64,000 nucleotides of DNA. It comes from Candidatus Dojkabacteria bacterium (GTDB taxonomy: Bacteria > Patescibacteria > Dojkabacteria > SC72 > JAFGCJ01). Under the pieces are notes generated by a model that worked only from the letters and a program-made list of their open reading frames with translations, was not told the origin of the DNA and made no database searches. Made by a program: the position numbers and the translations under genes. Positions 32,832 to 42,280 of the stretch are shown here, in pieces (the first letter of the stretch is position 1; each line of letters starts with the position of its first letter). The DNA lies in the NCBI GenBank assembly GCA_016932785.1, contig JAFGCJ010000002.1, positions 534,549 to 598,548 of the forward strand. The letters are read 5' to 3'.

Positions 32832-34315
32832 TGAAAAAAATCCAGATAGATATGAAAAAAGATAGCCCCAAGGATTTGAGTCAAAAACTTCCAAGATTTG
32901 GATTTTTCCATAGAAGAAATCGTAGTACTAAAAGCAAAATGAAGCCAATGGACCTAAGTTCCTCCAAAAACAGTAGAAAGAAGACTATTAAATGGATAAT
33001 ATTAGCCCTTGTCACGATCATTCTAGGGGTAGGCGGATACTACGGCTATCGTACCTATTCAGCTTTAAGAAAAAGCGGTATAGATCCAAATCCCGCAGGA
33101 ACAATAAAAAATTTCATCACAAATGAAGATCCGGAACTTAAGAAAGGTCCAAATAATATGACCTCAGTTCTACTCATCGGAATAGATACCCGTCCCACAC
33201 AGCAAGGTCTCCAGAATACTGACACAATAATGATCATCACGCTAAATCACAATACTGACGAAGTGACAATGCTGTCTATTCCCAGAGATACCTGGGTCGC
33301 TCATCCTAACTATCCTTCATACCACAGTAGGATAAATGCCATTTACAGCCTCTGTGAAAACGAGGAGAAAGGAACCGGATTGGCATGTCTTGTCGATGTT
33401 GTCCAATCTGTTACAAACATCGACATGCAGTATTACGGAATGATAGATATTGCGGGATTTGTTGAGATTATAGACTTGATGGGAGGAGTAGATGTCGAAG
33501 TAGAAAACGCGTTTACCGACTATATGTTCCCCAACCCTCAGGATTCAGGATATATAACGGTAAGTTTTGATGAGGGAATGCAGCATATGGATGGCGACAC
33601 AGCAATGAAATTTGCACGATCAAGGCACGCACAAAGTACTGAGGGATCGGACTTTGCCAGAGCTCGACGCCAACAAAAAATCATTATGGCAACGAAAGAA
33701 AAGGCTCTTTCGTCAGAAACACTAACAGACCCGGGAAAGATACTGGAAATAATAGAAGAGCTTAGCGATAGCATAAAGGTATCAGACATAAAACTCGACG
33801 ACATTCATGCAGCACTAATTGCCGCTAAGAAGGTTGACGAAGACTCTATGTACTCAATGGTTTTAGACCCAATGGCGGGTAACTGGACCCTCCTGGGCGA
33901 AGATCCATCTGCAGCCTATGTACTATATCCAAAGGCAGGTATAGACAATTGGTCCGAAGTTCATAAGTTCGTTGACTCATATATTAAAAATCCAGCCCTA
34001 TATTCAGAAAAGGCAACGATATATGTATTTAACGGAGGCATAGGCTACTACCCTGCTCAAACAAAATATACAGAACTAGTTCAGAAATATCCCTATCTGA
34101 ATATTAAATTTGGCGGAAATAAGCCTGTACAGACATATACAGGAACATCAATCGTTAGTTTCTCCGATAAGAAGAAAATAGCCACTCTCGAGGCACTCGA
34201 AGAATTCTTTGGAACAGAAACTCTAGAAAATGTGCCCCAAGGAACAACAAACCCATACGCAGAGGATATAGAAATTATTCTTGGACAGCCAGAAACACAG
34301 CCGGCAGCTCAGTAG
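32831..34315 (+). CDS. LytR-CpsA-Psr (LCP) family cell-wall polymer transferase
   Basis: The 494-residue protein has a basic N-terminal cytoplasmic segment of about 50 residues, one transmembrane helix (about 56-75) and the LCP domain ('VLLIGIDTRPTQQGLQNTDT', 'TMLSIPRDTWVAHP', 'FARSRHAQSTEGSDFARARR', with the Arg/Asp ligands of the polyprenyl pyrophosphate site). A LytR_C-like domain closes it ('ATIYVFNGGIGYYPAQTKYT'). LCP proteins attach secondary polymers to peptidoglycan. The start overlaps the mltG stop by one base (TAATG), indicating coupled expression. The alternative ATG at residue 11 would shorten the basic segment slightly. Confidence 0.93.
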   Translation: MKKIQIDMKKDSPKDLSQKLPRFGFFHRRNRSTKSKMKPMDLSSSKNSRKKTIKWIILALVTIILGVGGYYGYRTYSALRKSGIDPNPAGTIKNFITNEDPELKKGPNNMTSVLLIGIDTRPTQQGLQNTDTIMIITLNHNTDEVTMLSIPRDTWVAHPNYPSYHSRINAIYSLCENEEKGTGLACLVDVVQSVTNIDMQYYGMIDIAGFVEIIDLMGGVDVEVENAFTDYMFPNPQDSGYITVSFDEGMQHMDGDTAMKFARSRHAQSTEGSDFARARRQQKIIMATKEKALSSETLTDPGKILEIIEELSDSIKVSDIKLDDIHAALIAAKKVDEDSMYSMVLDPMAGNWTLLGEDPSAAYVLYPKAGIDNWSEVHKFVDSYIKNPALYSEKATIYVFNGGIGYYPAQTKYTELVQKYPYLNIKFGGNKPVQTYTGTSIVSFSDKKKIATLEALEEFFGTETLENVPQGTTNPYAEDIEIILGQPETQPAAQ

Positions 34316-34332
34316 TTCACAATTTATTAAAA

Positions 34333-35280
34333 ATGTTAAAACTCCTTCACGGAAAAAACTCATTCTTAAGTCTTCAAGAGGCACAAAACCTTATTTCAAA
34401 AATAAAAGATAGAAATACCCAAAAGAATGAAGACTTCGAAGTCAGAATAATAGATGCCTCAGAAAAAGACGCTGACTACATCATAAACGAGATCGAAACC
34501 CCCGATCTGCTAAGCAGGAATAAGATTATCCTTCTGAAAAGATATACCCAAAACAGCGAATCAGATAAACTTCAAGATTTTCTAATCGAGCTTTCTTCAA
34601 GAGACCAGGATAATATTGACTTAATAATATGGGAAGACCAGAAACTCCGCTCAAATTCCAAGATAGTCGGTGCTTATAAAAAGATAGACGCCGTATTCGA
34701 AAGTCCCGATCTAAACAAAAGAACCTTTCTCAGATGGGCAAAAGAATACCTTAGTAAAAACGAAATCGTCATTGACAACAGAGCAACTCATCTTCTCTCT
34801 GAGAGAGTTAACTATGATCCAGAAAGATTAACAAGAGAAACATCCAAGCTGAAGCTACTCGGAAAGGGTGCCATAACTGAAGAAGACATCGAAAAAATAT
34901 GCCCGGACACTCTTGAACATGATATATGGGAAATGATCAATTTCATCAACAATAACGAAACCAAAGAAGCAGGAAAATCTCTTAAGAAAATTGTCCGCCA
35001 AGGAATTGACCCTATTTTTATTCTTCTCATGCTGGCAAGAAATATGAGAATCATCCTTCTCACAAAGGTTTTAACTGAAAGAGGACTTTCTACATCCGAA
35101 ATAGCAAGAAAAATTAAGGTTCCGCCATTTACAATAAATCAAATAAAAAATATCTCCAGACAGACAAGCTACACAAAAATTAAGAAAATTTATGAAAAAA
35201 TCTGCAATATAGACTACTTCGGTAAGACTGGCCAACTGGACGTAGAGCTTGCTTTAAACATTCTTTTAAGTGTAATATGA
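34333..35280 (+). CDS. holA: DNA polymerase III delta subunit
   Basis: The 315-residue protein has the HolA pattern: 'MLKLLHGKNSFLSLQEAQNL' at the start, 'KIILLKRYTQNSESDKLQDF', 'WAKEYLSKNEIVIDNRATHL' and the C-terminal collar domain 'GIDPIFILLMLARNMRIILL', 'GLSTSEIARKIKVPPFTINQ'. As in other HolA proteins the AAA+ fold lacks a Walker A site. It opens the beta clamp within the clamp loader. It is 17 bases after the LCP gene and 4 bases before the next surface-protein gene. Confidence 0.88.
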   Translation: MLKLLHGKNSFLSLQEAQNLISKIKDRNTQKNEDFEVRIIDASEKDADYIINEIETPDLLSRNKIILLKRYTQNSESDKLQDFLIELSSRDQDNIDLIIWEDQKLRSNSKIVGAYKKIDAVFESPDLNKRTFLRWAKEYLSKNEIVIDNRATHLLSERVNYDPERLTRETSKLKLLGKGAITEEDIEKICPDTLEHDIWEMINFINNNETKEAGKSLKKIVRQGIDPIFILLMLARNMRIILLTKVLTERGLSTSEIARKIKVPPFTINQIKNISRQTSYTKIKKIYEKICNIDYFGKTGQLDVELALNILLSVI

Positions 35281-35284
35281 AGCT

Positions 35285-37489
35285 ATGAAACCGAAATCCA
35301 AGACCCGACCATTTCTCATTGCTGCGATAGTCCTCATTGTAATACTCGGAGGAATTGGAATTTACATTGCATACACGATATACAGAACCGAACAGGTCAC
35401 TCCGGAAGAGTCTGAAGCTGCTACTTGCTGTAGTTGTAAATGGGTTGACCCTTCACAAAAAAATGATCCCTACAGCTATAACATTGCTCACGCAAGAGGC
35501 GTTATCGAGAACGATGGAAAATGCCATTTTGTATCGGGAATACCAGAGAGCGCCCCCGGCGATGTCGAGAAAGCAAATCCCAGCACCTGTGTCGACGTAA
35601 AAGCCAAAAGCAGAGATGATCTATGCGATGCATATGAAAGAGATAAAGACAAACTATGCTGTATGTACGAAGACGATGAAGGTAACTGCGTAAAGCATCC
35701 CTGTTGCGGAAGCAGTAACAAAAAGCTCTGTTATGGGTGTTTCGACAAATGGTCCGCAGTAACAGCAACAATACCGTGTGAACCCGGTTGTATTGCCAGC
35801 AGCTCAAACCCTCCGTTTAATCCGTCTGATCTTACGGGAGAAGTTACTTTTACCGGAGAATTTGAGCTTAAATATGCACTTCCGGGTAATAGCAAATATA
35901 CCCAGGCAGAATTACACTTTGTATATCCTTCAGGAATGACTGCCCCAGATCCGATTACTGTTGAGGTTCAGGAGTCTATGGTCACAAACAGCTATAATGA
36001 AAACGGAAACAGCAACAAACCTATTAAAATATACACAATCCCCTTCGAGACCACATGGGACCAAGTGGTAGATCCAACCCAAAGAGGGACCTACCGGGTT
36101 AGATTAAGAGCTCTAGATGAGGCAGGAGAATGGACCAGTTATGTTGAGCTTTGCACATTTGAATACGTAATAAACGAAATTATCGAATCAGACGATTACT
36201 GTACTAATCTCGATATAGCACCGACAAACGGTACAGGTGAAGTTACTTCTACCCTGGAAGTCGATGCTGATCTGAGAGAGGGGGCTGATATTGTTCTCCA
36301 CTGGATGCTCGACCTCAACTGTGATGGAGAAATAGACGAATCTATCGAAGGTGAAGAGGCTGAATCTTTTACAGTCACGGGAACAGCAGATACTATAGAT
36401 ACCTCGATTTCAAGAACATTTAGATACCCCGAGGGCGAGGATGGCAATGTAACTTGCAGCGCATCAGTAAGAGTCGAAGCTGATGGCGTTTTTCTAAGCG
36501 AAATTAGTGAGGGAGCATGCTCAGGAAATGTAACTCTTTCTCAGGCATCACCAGATTGCGGAAATGGCACATGCGAAGAAGGTGAAACATGTGATCCCGA
36601 AGGCAATGTCTCTTGTGTTGGAGAAATTCCTGAAGGCCAAACATGTCGAGATGACTGTACATATTGCGGTGATGGAACTCTAGACTCACAGGAAGAATGC
36701 GACCCAGGAATAACAGACCCCGAAGATCCGGGATATAACGCCGATTGTTCAGAAGATTGCGAATTCGGTGAAGGACCAGAACAACCCACCGGAGAAACCG
36801 AATTCACCGTGGTAAAAGATGGCCCGGATTGCGTCGAACTTGTCTCTCCAAACAATGTAGCGTCTTTCACACTTACAGTTACAAATAATTCAGATACATC
36901 AGAGCAGATTAGGGCAGTTTCTGATGCCCTACCCCTAGGATTTACCTACAATAACGGGAGTAGCTCAATTAACGGAGCCGCTAATCCAAATGATGATGGA
37001 GTTGTCCTTGAGACTGTAGATAACAGCCAACTAATAACATGGAACAACCTAGGAGAAGGATGGACTATTGCCGGAAACGGTGGAACACTCGTAATCACAT
37101 TTAGTGCAACAGCAGGTCCGAACACCATAATAGGAACTCAGACAAATAGAGTAACTGTAACTCCATCTGATGGTGATCCGATCCCAGCGGAATATGAATT
37201 CATGGCCGCACAGGTCTGTGAACAACCAGAAACAGGAATATTCAGCCGCAACGTTGTGATAATTCTTGCGGGATCGGGCCTTCTTGTTCTTGCTGCAACA
37301 GCCTACTACACCGGAATTGGGACAAAACAGACCTCGGAGGTTCTTGTAAAGCTCTCGGGATTGAGAGATGACTTAATGCTGGGAATTACTCAACCTCAGA
37401 AGCTTGCAGAAAAGAAGATGGAGAGAAGTGCACTTAAGAAAATCTCACGCAGGATAAATGGCAAGAAGAAAGGCAAGAAAAAACACTAA
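35285..37489 (+). CDS. Cys-rich surface protein with DUF11-like domain and QPETG sorting signal
   Basis: The 734-residue protein has an N-terminal helix ('FLIAAIVLIVILGGIGIYIA') and a Cys-rich region (about 48-170). A beta-sandwich at about 185-300 and another at about 310-410 follow. Two Myxococcus-type Cys repeats ('CGNGTCEEGETCDPEG', 'CGDGTLDSQEECDPG') and a DUF11-like domain ('ASFTLTVTNNSDTSEQIRAV') come next. QPETG then precedes the hydrophobic 'IFSRNVVIILAGSGLLVLAA'. About 55 residues rich in Lys end the protein, long for a sorting-signal tail. The sortase at 24626 could act on QPETG. The 3' end overlaps the next gene by 32 bases. Confidence 0.75.
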   Translation: MKPKSKTRPFLIAAIVLIVILGGIGIYIAYTIYRTEQVTPEESEAATCCSCKWVDPSQKNDPYSYNIAHARGVIENDGKCHFVSGIPESAPGDVEKANPSTCVDVKAKSRDDLCDAYERDKDKLCCMYEDDEGNCVKHPCCGSSNKKLCYGCFDKWSAVTATIPCEPGCIASSSNPPFNPSDLTGEVTFTGEFELKYALPGNSKYTQAELHFVYPSGMTAPDPITVEVQESMVTNSYNENGNSNKPIKIYTIPFETTWDQVVDPTQRGTYRVRLRALDEAGEWTSYVELCTFEYVINEIIESDDYCTNLDIAPTNGTGEVTSTLEVDADLREGADIVLHWMLDLNCDGEIDESIEGEEAESFTVTGTADTIDTSISRTFRYPEGEDGNVTCSASVRVEADGVFLSEISEGACSGNVTLSQASPDCGNGTCEEGETCDPEGNVSCVGEIPEGQTCRDDCTYCGDGTLDSQEECDPGITDPEDPGYNADCSEDCEFGEGPEQPTGETEFTVVKDGPDCVELVSPNNVASFTLTVTNNSDTSEQIRAVSDALPLGFTYNNGSSSINGAANPNDDGVVLETVDNSQLITWNNLGEGWTIAGNGGTLVITFSATAGPNTIIGTQTNRVTVTPSDGDPIPAEYEFMAAQVCEQPETGIFSRNVVIILAGSGLLVLAATAYYTGIGTKQTSEVLVKLSGLRDDLMLGITQPQKLAEKKMERSALKKISRRINGKKKGKKKH

Positions 37490-39497
37490 AAAGAAAACAA
37501 CCATAAGGATTCCACTTGCCCCGTTTTCAAACAAAGCTATTGTTACAACAGTAACAGGTATATCTGTTTTCGTACTCGGTGTATCACTATTCACCATACC
37601 ACTAATCTTCATAAGTGAATTCAACTACGAATTTGATTTCCCGAAATACTGCGTCATTATTTTTTCTGGGATAATACTCGGGGTTCTATTCATAGTAAGG
37701 ACAATTCTTACAACAAAGAAGTCTCTGCTTCAATCACCAATCATAATTCTTGTAATAACATTCCTACTAACATATATTCTTTCCTCTATCTTTTCCTTAA
37801 GCCCAATTGTCAGCATTATTGGACTTCACGGAAAATGGATTCTCGGTCTGCTATCGGTGATCTGTTTCTGTATTATTACAATTGTCACAGCAAATGTCGT
37901 AAATCCGAAAAAAGATCTGGAGATAATATCCTGGTTTGTCACTCTTTCCTGTATGCTGGGATTGTCAGCTGCATTAATATCCAGATACATTTTAAAAGAT
38001 GACATTTTCTTTATCGATCATCGTCTTTCATCTACAGAGGGTCACCCGATTCATATGGGCATTTTCCTGTCTTTAGCATTTCCTTTAACTACGGGTCTAA
38101 TAGATAAATACCAAAAAATATATATCAGGATATTCTTAATTGTAATACTTGCAATGGAGATTTTCTCAATCATTCTTACTTTTTCTAGAGGGGCATGGCT
38201 CGCCTGCTTACTGGGAGCAATTTTCTTCGTAATTTATCTTATTAGAAAGACCTCAGACAAACGAAAGCGTATTGGAATAACCCTTATAGCATTTACACTC
38301 TTACTCCTTACCTTCTTAGTACCCAAGACTGCGAGTAGATTATCAGAAACGTGGAAAACAGAAAGAGAGGAGAATTCAGTTTCCATAAGGCTGTCCGAAT
38401 GGAAATCGACTTTGCAGGTCTTTGCAGAAAGACCTCTTACAGGAACCGGACCGGAAATGCTTTACACCAGGCTTCCCAAATACCGGGAAAAATGGTTGAA
38501 CAAAACTCCAGACTGGGTTCTAAACACAGCATACACAAGAAACACTTATCTTCACCTTCTAGCAACTGTTGGAGTCATCGGAACCCTACCCTTCCTCGGA
38601 CTGGCACTATTTATAATAATCAAGCTTCTGAGAAGAATGTTTTCCTTTGACATGTTGAGTTTTGGCTTTTCGGTGGCAATGCTGATATGGTTTTTCAATT
38701 TACTACACTACCATCCAACTCCATCATCATTTCTCTTTGGGGCAGTATTAATTGGAATAACAACATGTCTTCTAGCTCCACCCAAAAGGATATACACCAC
38801 CAAGAAAATCCCGGGTACCCTAGTATTGATAGTTCCTGTAATACTGTCAGTCTTAGCTTTCTGGTCTGCAGGTAACTATATCTCAGCAGAATATCTCTTC
38901 AGCAAATCTCTTAGTCAAAGTCCAGGTGCAGCCATATCAACTCTCATCGAGACAATAAGAAGGAATCCATACGAACAAGTGTATTACAGACAAAAGGCAT
39001 ACTTTCTCTATACATTTCTGGAAGAAAATACCGAATACGTTCCCAAAACAGAAACCACAAATCAAATAAAAAGTGCCTTAAAATCAGCACTTACCCTTAA
39101 CATTCATGACCCAAATACCTACGAAACCACAGGAAATATTCTCTACAAACTGGATCTACTATACCCAAACGATAAATATATTGACCAAGCAATCCCATAT
39201 GGAGAGAAGGCTATCGAGCTTGATCCCAACCACCCAGTACCTCATGACTCTCTAGGGTTGTACTATATGGAAGCCAAACGTTATAACTCGGCAATTAAGG
39301 AATTCGATAAAGCGATAGAGCTAAAGGACGACTTCTGGGGAAGCTACCTCCACAAGTCAGAGGTCTTGATCCAACAGGAACACTATGAGGAAGCCCTGGA
39401 ATACCTGGAAACCGTTAGAGACAAAAGTCTTAACCCATTACAGGTAAATCTTGCAGTGCAAAGAATATCATACCTAAAGGGATTGAAGTCAGACTAA
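37458..39497 (+). CDS. O-antigen ligase/polymerase-like membrane protein with C-terminal TPRs
   Basis: The 679-residue protein has about 12 transmembrane helices (about 20-470), with the Wzy_C-type loop 'LTFSRGAWLACLLGAIFFVI' and 'RLSEWKSTLQVFAERPLTGT' followed by 'YTRNTYLHLLATVGVIGTLP'. These are ligase/polymerase signatures, including the periplasmic RxxR-like Arg cluster. From about 560 there are three TPR-like repeats ('AIPYGEKAIELDPNHPVPHD', 'AIKEFDKAIELKDDFWGSYL', 'HYEEALEYLETVRDKSLNPL'). Such proteins join polysaccharide repeat units to lipid or protein acceptors. The very basic start is read within the end of the preceding gene; ATG 37458 is the first available start. Confidence 0.82.
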   Translation: MARRKARKNTKKKTTIRIPLAPFSNKAIVTTVTGISVFVLGVSLFTIPLIFISEFNYEFDFPKYCVIIFSGIILGVLFIVRTILTTKKSLLQSPIIILVITFLLTYILSSIFSLSPIVSIIGLHGKWILGLLSVICFCIITIVTANVVNPKKDLEIISWFVTLSCMLGLSAALISRYILKDDIFFIDHRLSSTEGHPIHMGIFLSLAFPLTTGLIDKYQKIYIRIFLIVILAMEIFSIILTFSRGAWLACLLGAIFFVIYLIRKTSDKRKRIGITLIAFTLLLLTFLVPKTASRLSETWKTEREENSVSIRLSEWKSTLQVFAERPLTGTGPEMLYTRLPKYREKWLNKTPDWVLNTAYTRNTYLHLLATVGVIGTLPFLGLALFIIIKLLRRMFSFDMLSFGFSVAMLIWFFNLLHYHPTPSSFLFGAVLIGITTCLLAPPKRIYTTKKIPGTLVLIVPVILSVLAFWSAGNYISAEYLFSKSLSQSPGAAISTLIETIRRNPYEQVYYRQKAYFLYTFLEENTEYVPKTETTNQIKSALKSALTLNIHDPNTYETTGNILYKLDLLYPNDKYIDQAIPYGEKAIELDPNHPVPHDSLGLYYMEAKRYNSAIKEFDKAIELKDDFWGSYLHKSEVLIQQEHYEEALEYLETVRDKSLNPLQVNLAVQRISYLKGLKSD

Positions 39498-39908
39498 TCA
39501 CTCGCTAAGAGTAAGAACCTCCAATGCTCTTCCATTCCTTCCAAATGCTATATCATCCGACATAACCCAGAAATAGTACTTTCTTCCTGGTACCAACTGT
39601 CCTACTCTTACCTTATGAAACTCCGTCGGCTCGGCACCTTTCACATCCTGAGCGAGAAGGGAGATTGAACTACTTGTATCGCCGTACTTAACATAACCAG
39701 CAACGGAGTCCCGAGTTTCCCATTCCACAACAAAATAATCTGAACCTGTCTCGGTTATTTTCATAGATCTTGGCCTAATTCTTTCAATGCCCTCCTCCTC
39801 ACCTCCAGATACTTCAACATCTCTCTTAAAGACGGCAACATAAAGAATCGACGCCAGAGTACCTGTAAGAACAAGAATTACAATTATCCAAGGAATGAAT
39901 TTTTTCAT
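39498..39908 (-). CDS. Small membrane-anchored fibronectin III-like protein
   Basis: The 136-residue protein has an N-terminal helix ('FIPWIIVILVLTGTLASILY') followed by a single Fn3/purple-acid-phosphatase-N-like domain: 'RPRSMKITETGSDYFVVEWE', 'GYVKYGDTSSSISL', 'HKVRVGQLVPGRKYYFWVMS'. It is exported and anchored, with no catalytic motif. Its ATG overlaps the stop of the upstream gene by 4 bases, so the two surface proteins are translationally coupled and may interact. Its stop abuts that of the convergent O-antigen-ligase-like gene with no spacer. Confidence 0.75.
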   Translation of the reverse strand: MKKFIPWIIVILVLTGTLASILYVAVFKRDVEVSGGEEEGIERIRPRSMKITETGSDYFVVEWETRDSVAGYVKYGDTSSSISLLAQDVKGAEPTEFHKVRVGQLVPGRKYYFWVMSDDIAFGRNGRALEVLTLSE

Positions 39909-40675
39909 ATCTTCACACTTCTCTTTTTAACAACTCTACCATCACCGACTCTAAAGCTGATCTGGCGACCTTTGGAGTAGTTAACACCTGTCATAACCCT
40001 ATCAACAAGTCCAAATCTCGCATCAGCCAAAAGGAAGAAAGCCACACAAACAATCCCAGCTCCAAATGATAATGCCAAAACCCCTTTACTGATAGCGGTA
40101 TCCGGCAAAGTCGTTGCAGATTCTCCAAGTACCTCAGGAATATTCATATCCGAAAGATTGCTGCTGACCAAATCATCTCCAGCAGACAAGGTACTTCCAT
40201 CGTTTGACACCTCTGTCGTAGTCTCTCGCGACGGACTTGAACTGACAACCCTGGAACTCTGAACTCCAAGCACTCCTCCCTCAACAGAAATCTTGAACTT
40301 CTGAGTGTCAAGCCATTTTCCATCGCTAACCGATATCTCCACATCGAAATCACCAGTATCATCTGTACCGGGACGACCATCAAAAAGTTTCAAATCAGAA
40401 TCCCAATCGAGCCAGTCAGGCTTATTATTAACAATGTATTCAAGTTCGTCACCATCATCGTCCACCGCTTTGACGGTATAGCTATATTTCTCATTTACCG
40501 AAATTTCTGTTACCGGAATTGAAACTATTCTTGGAACAGAAATGTTTGTTGATTCCTCCTCTGCAGCCTGATTTCTCACATCAAAATCTGATGACCTTGA
40601 AACAAGGGAATAAACTGTGACGGGAACGGCAAATCCAAGAACAAAAACAAGTACTGCCATCCAGAACTTTTTCAT
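39905..40675 (-). CDS. Membrane-anchored protein with cadherin/putative-Ig domain
   Basis: The 256-residue protein has an N-terminal helix ending 'SRSSDFDVRNQAAEEE', matching the RN[RQ]AA export region of the protein at 26824. A single putative-Ig/cadherin-like domain follows ('EKYSYTVKAVDDDGDELEYI', 'NKPDWLDWDSDLKLFDGRPG', 'TGDFDVEISVSDGKWLDTQK'), then a Ser/Thr-rich linker, a second transmembrane helix (about 203-222) and a basic tail. The domain resembles the central module of the 917-residue protein. It is expressed with the Fn3-like protein directly downstream. Confidence 0.75.
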   Translation of the reverse strand: MKKFWMAVLVFVLGFAVPVTVYSLVSRSSDFDVRNQAAEEESTNISVPRIVSIPVTEISVNEKYSYTVKAVDDDGDELEYIVNNKPDWLDWDSDLKLFDGRPGTDDTGDFDVEISVSDGKWLDTQKFKISVEGGVLGVQSSRVVSSSPSRETTTEVSNDGSTLSAGDDLVSSNLSDMNIPEVLGESATTLPDTAISKGVLALSFGAGIVCVAFFLLADARFGLVDRVMTGVNYSKGRQISFRVGDGRVVKKRSVKI

Positions 40676-40715
40676 GCTACCAGTTTATCACAGAAAAAGC
40701 AGTTTGGGCAAAGGT

Positions 40716-41219
40716 TTAGAGATTTTTGACAAAGATTTTTTCTTGAGGTTTCTCTGCCAATGTAAGAAATCCCGCACGTGGCGTTCTAAGAGGCTCTCTT
40801 TCTATACATCCAAGCATTTTTCCTAATGGCACCCCGCCACCATACGAAACAACACCCGGAAAGACGACAAGCCTCCTAACTTCACGCTCTTTCATAAAGG
40901 TAGATAAACCTGAAACCATTGGAACAAAATGATCAGATAGGATGTCGCTTTTGGCCACACAACCGTTTTCCGCTTCATCCCAATCAAGTGAATGTAAAAC
41001 TAAAGACATTCCAATCCCATAACGAATCTCCTGTTCAACTCTGAATTGAACACAAAACCCAACTGGAAGAGCAAGTTCCGGACTCGGTCTTACAATTATT
41101 TCTGAATCAAGAAGTTTTTCCTCATCGATTGAAAAAACACCTACGTCGTACTTTGACCCAAGTGCAGTTTGGACATCCGATTCTAAGCTTGTTTTGTTAT
41201 CAAAATCCGGTTGGATCAT
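40716..41219 (-). CDS. Tandem paralogue A: GNAT-like half-module protein
   Basis: The 167-residue protein is unrecognised as a whole. Its core is a strand 'MSLVLHSLDWD', a helix 'SDILSDHFVPMVSGLSTFMK', a strand 'VRRLVVFPGVVSYGGG' and 'LGKMLGC'. The same strand-helix-strand-LGC order appears in the next two genes. It resembles the alpha3-beta5-alpha4 end of GNAT acetyltransferases, but no acetyl-CoA loop (R/Q-x-x-G-x-G/A) is present. It is last of four same-strand genes; 43 bases separate it from paralogue B. Function unknown. Confidence 0.6.
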   Translation of the reverse strand: MIQPDFDNKTSLESDVQTALGSKYDVGVFSIDEEKLLDSEIIVRPSPELALPVGFCVQFRVEQEIRYGIGMSLVLHSLDWDEAENGCVAKSDILSDHFVPMVSGLSTFMKEREVRRLVVFPGVVSYGGGVPLGKMLGCIEREPLRTPRAGFLTLAEKPQEKIFVKNL

Positions 41220-41262
41220 TTCTCAGAAGTAAAAAAATCAAAAGGCCCAAAGAACTTGAGCT

Positions 41263-42255
41263 CTATATCTCACGTACGAGACAAAAACTTTGTTCCTTTC
41301 CATCCTCTCTTCTCAACGCAACATCCTCACATCCTAAGCGTTCTGCCAATTCCACAGTTCTCCGATCATAGGTTGAATGAGCAGGAAAAACCAACAAGTC
41401 CAGTCCTTTCTCAGGAAAAATCTGAAGCATACCATTTAACACACGAAGTACCTCATCCACCAGAGAATCTCCGCCGTCATTCCCCCATTTAATTACCGAT
41501 ACCTCGACAGCCCCCCGATCAAGACCAGGATAGCTAGAATAATGCGGTGTCAACCTGAAATCATACTGAGGAATGAAAGACCAACCCTCATACATTGCAG
41601 TCCGTGGAATCGCCGAAATACCAACAGAATCAGCAACAATAGACCCATAATCGCATCCATCAGGATAACACGTAAGCGACCTTTCTCCAGAATACATAGC
41701 AACCGTCTCAGCAAATCCCAAAAAACCATCAGCGGGAGATATACCAGCATAATGTTCAACACCAATAGGTCTCGTTTCAAAAAAGTCCACTACTTTGTCA
41801 CTATCTCTACGCGATCCTCCTATACACAGGGTATTAAATTGAAAATCCCTCAAACAACAAACCAATCCGGGAACTATTGCGACCCTACCAGGAACTGATA
41901 TTCTGTCAACTCCACTCCTACTCATAGCACCCATGAGTCTTCTGAACAAGTCACTAACATAAATACGCGCTATATCATCGCAAGCCTCATCCCCTGGATC
42001 AATCCCAGTCCATTCAAATCCGTTCAAAACTAAGGTCCTATCAGAACAAGGAACGCCATGGTTTGGTTCGTCTACAATTTCGAAACCTAGCTCAAATAAA
42101 CCACTAGGTTCACCACCGCTATCTGGAATAGCTTTCCCGGACAATATCACCCCATCTGCCGGTTCATCGAGCGAAAGAGTATAATCTTCCCCGAAAGAAA
42201 TTCCCATTTCCCCGGAAATATGATCTCTTACCGTTCCATTAGCTTCTGCACTCAT
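41263..42255 (-). CDS. Tandem paralogue B: protein with two GNAT-like half-modules
   Basis: The 330-residue protein contains the local module twice. First copy (about 70-140): 'LVLNGFEWTGIDPGDEACDD', 'VDRISVPGRVAIVPGLVCCL'. Second copy (about 250-330): 'VEVSVIKWGND', 'LVDEVLRVLNGMLQIFPEKG', 'LDLLVFPAHSTYDRRTVELA', 'ERLGCEDVALRREDGKEQSF'. The last stretch is the most GNAT-like in the cluster (compare 'ALYERLGFEEVGLRR' in typical GNATs). No acetyl-CoA pyrophosphate loop is seen in either half, so catalysis is doubtful. It is 25 bases downstream of paralogue C. Confidence 0.6.
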   Translation of the reverse strand: MSAEANGTVRDHISGEMGISFGEDYTLSLDEPADGVILSGKAIPDSGGEPSGLFELGFEIVDEPNHGVPCSDRTLVLNGFEWTGIDPGDEACDDIARIYVSDLFRRLMGAMSRSGVDRISVPGRVAIVPGLVCCLRDFQFNTLCIGGSRRDSDKVVDFFETRPIGVEHYAGISPADGFLGFAETVAMYSGERSLTCYPDGCDYGSIVADSVGISAIPRTAMYEGWSFIPQYDFRLTPHYSSYPGLDRGAVEVSVIKWGNDGGDSLVDEVLRVLNGMLQIFPEKGLDLLVFPAHSTYDRRTVELAERLGCEDVALRREDGKEQSFCLVREI

Positions 42256-42280
42256 ATAAATTGAAATCAGAATTTAATTA

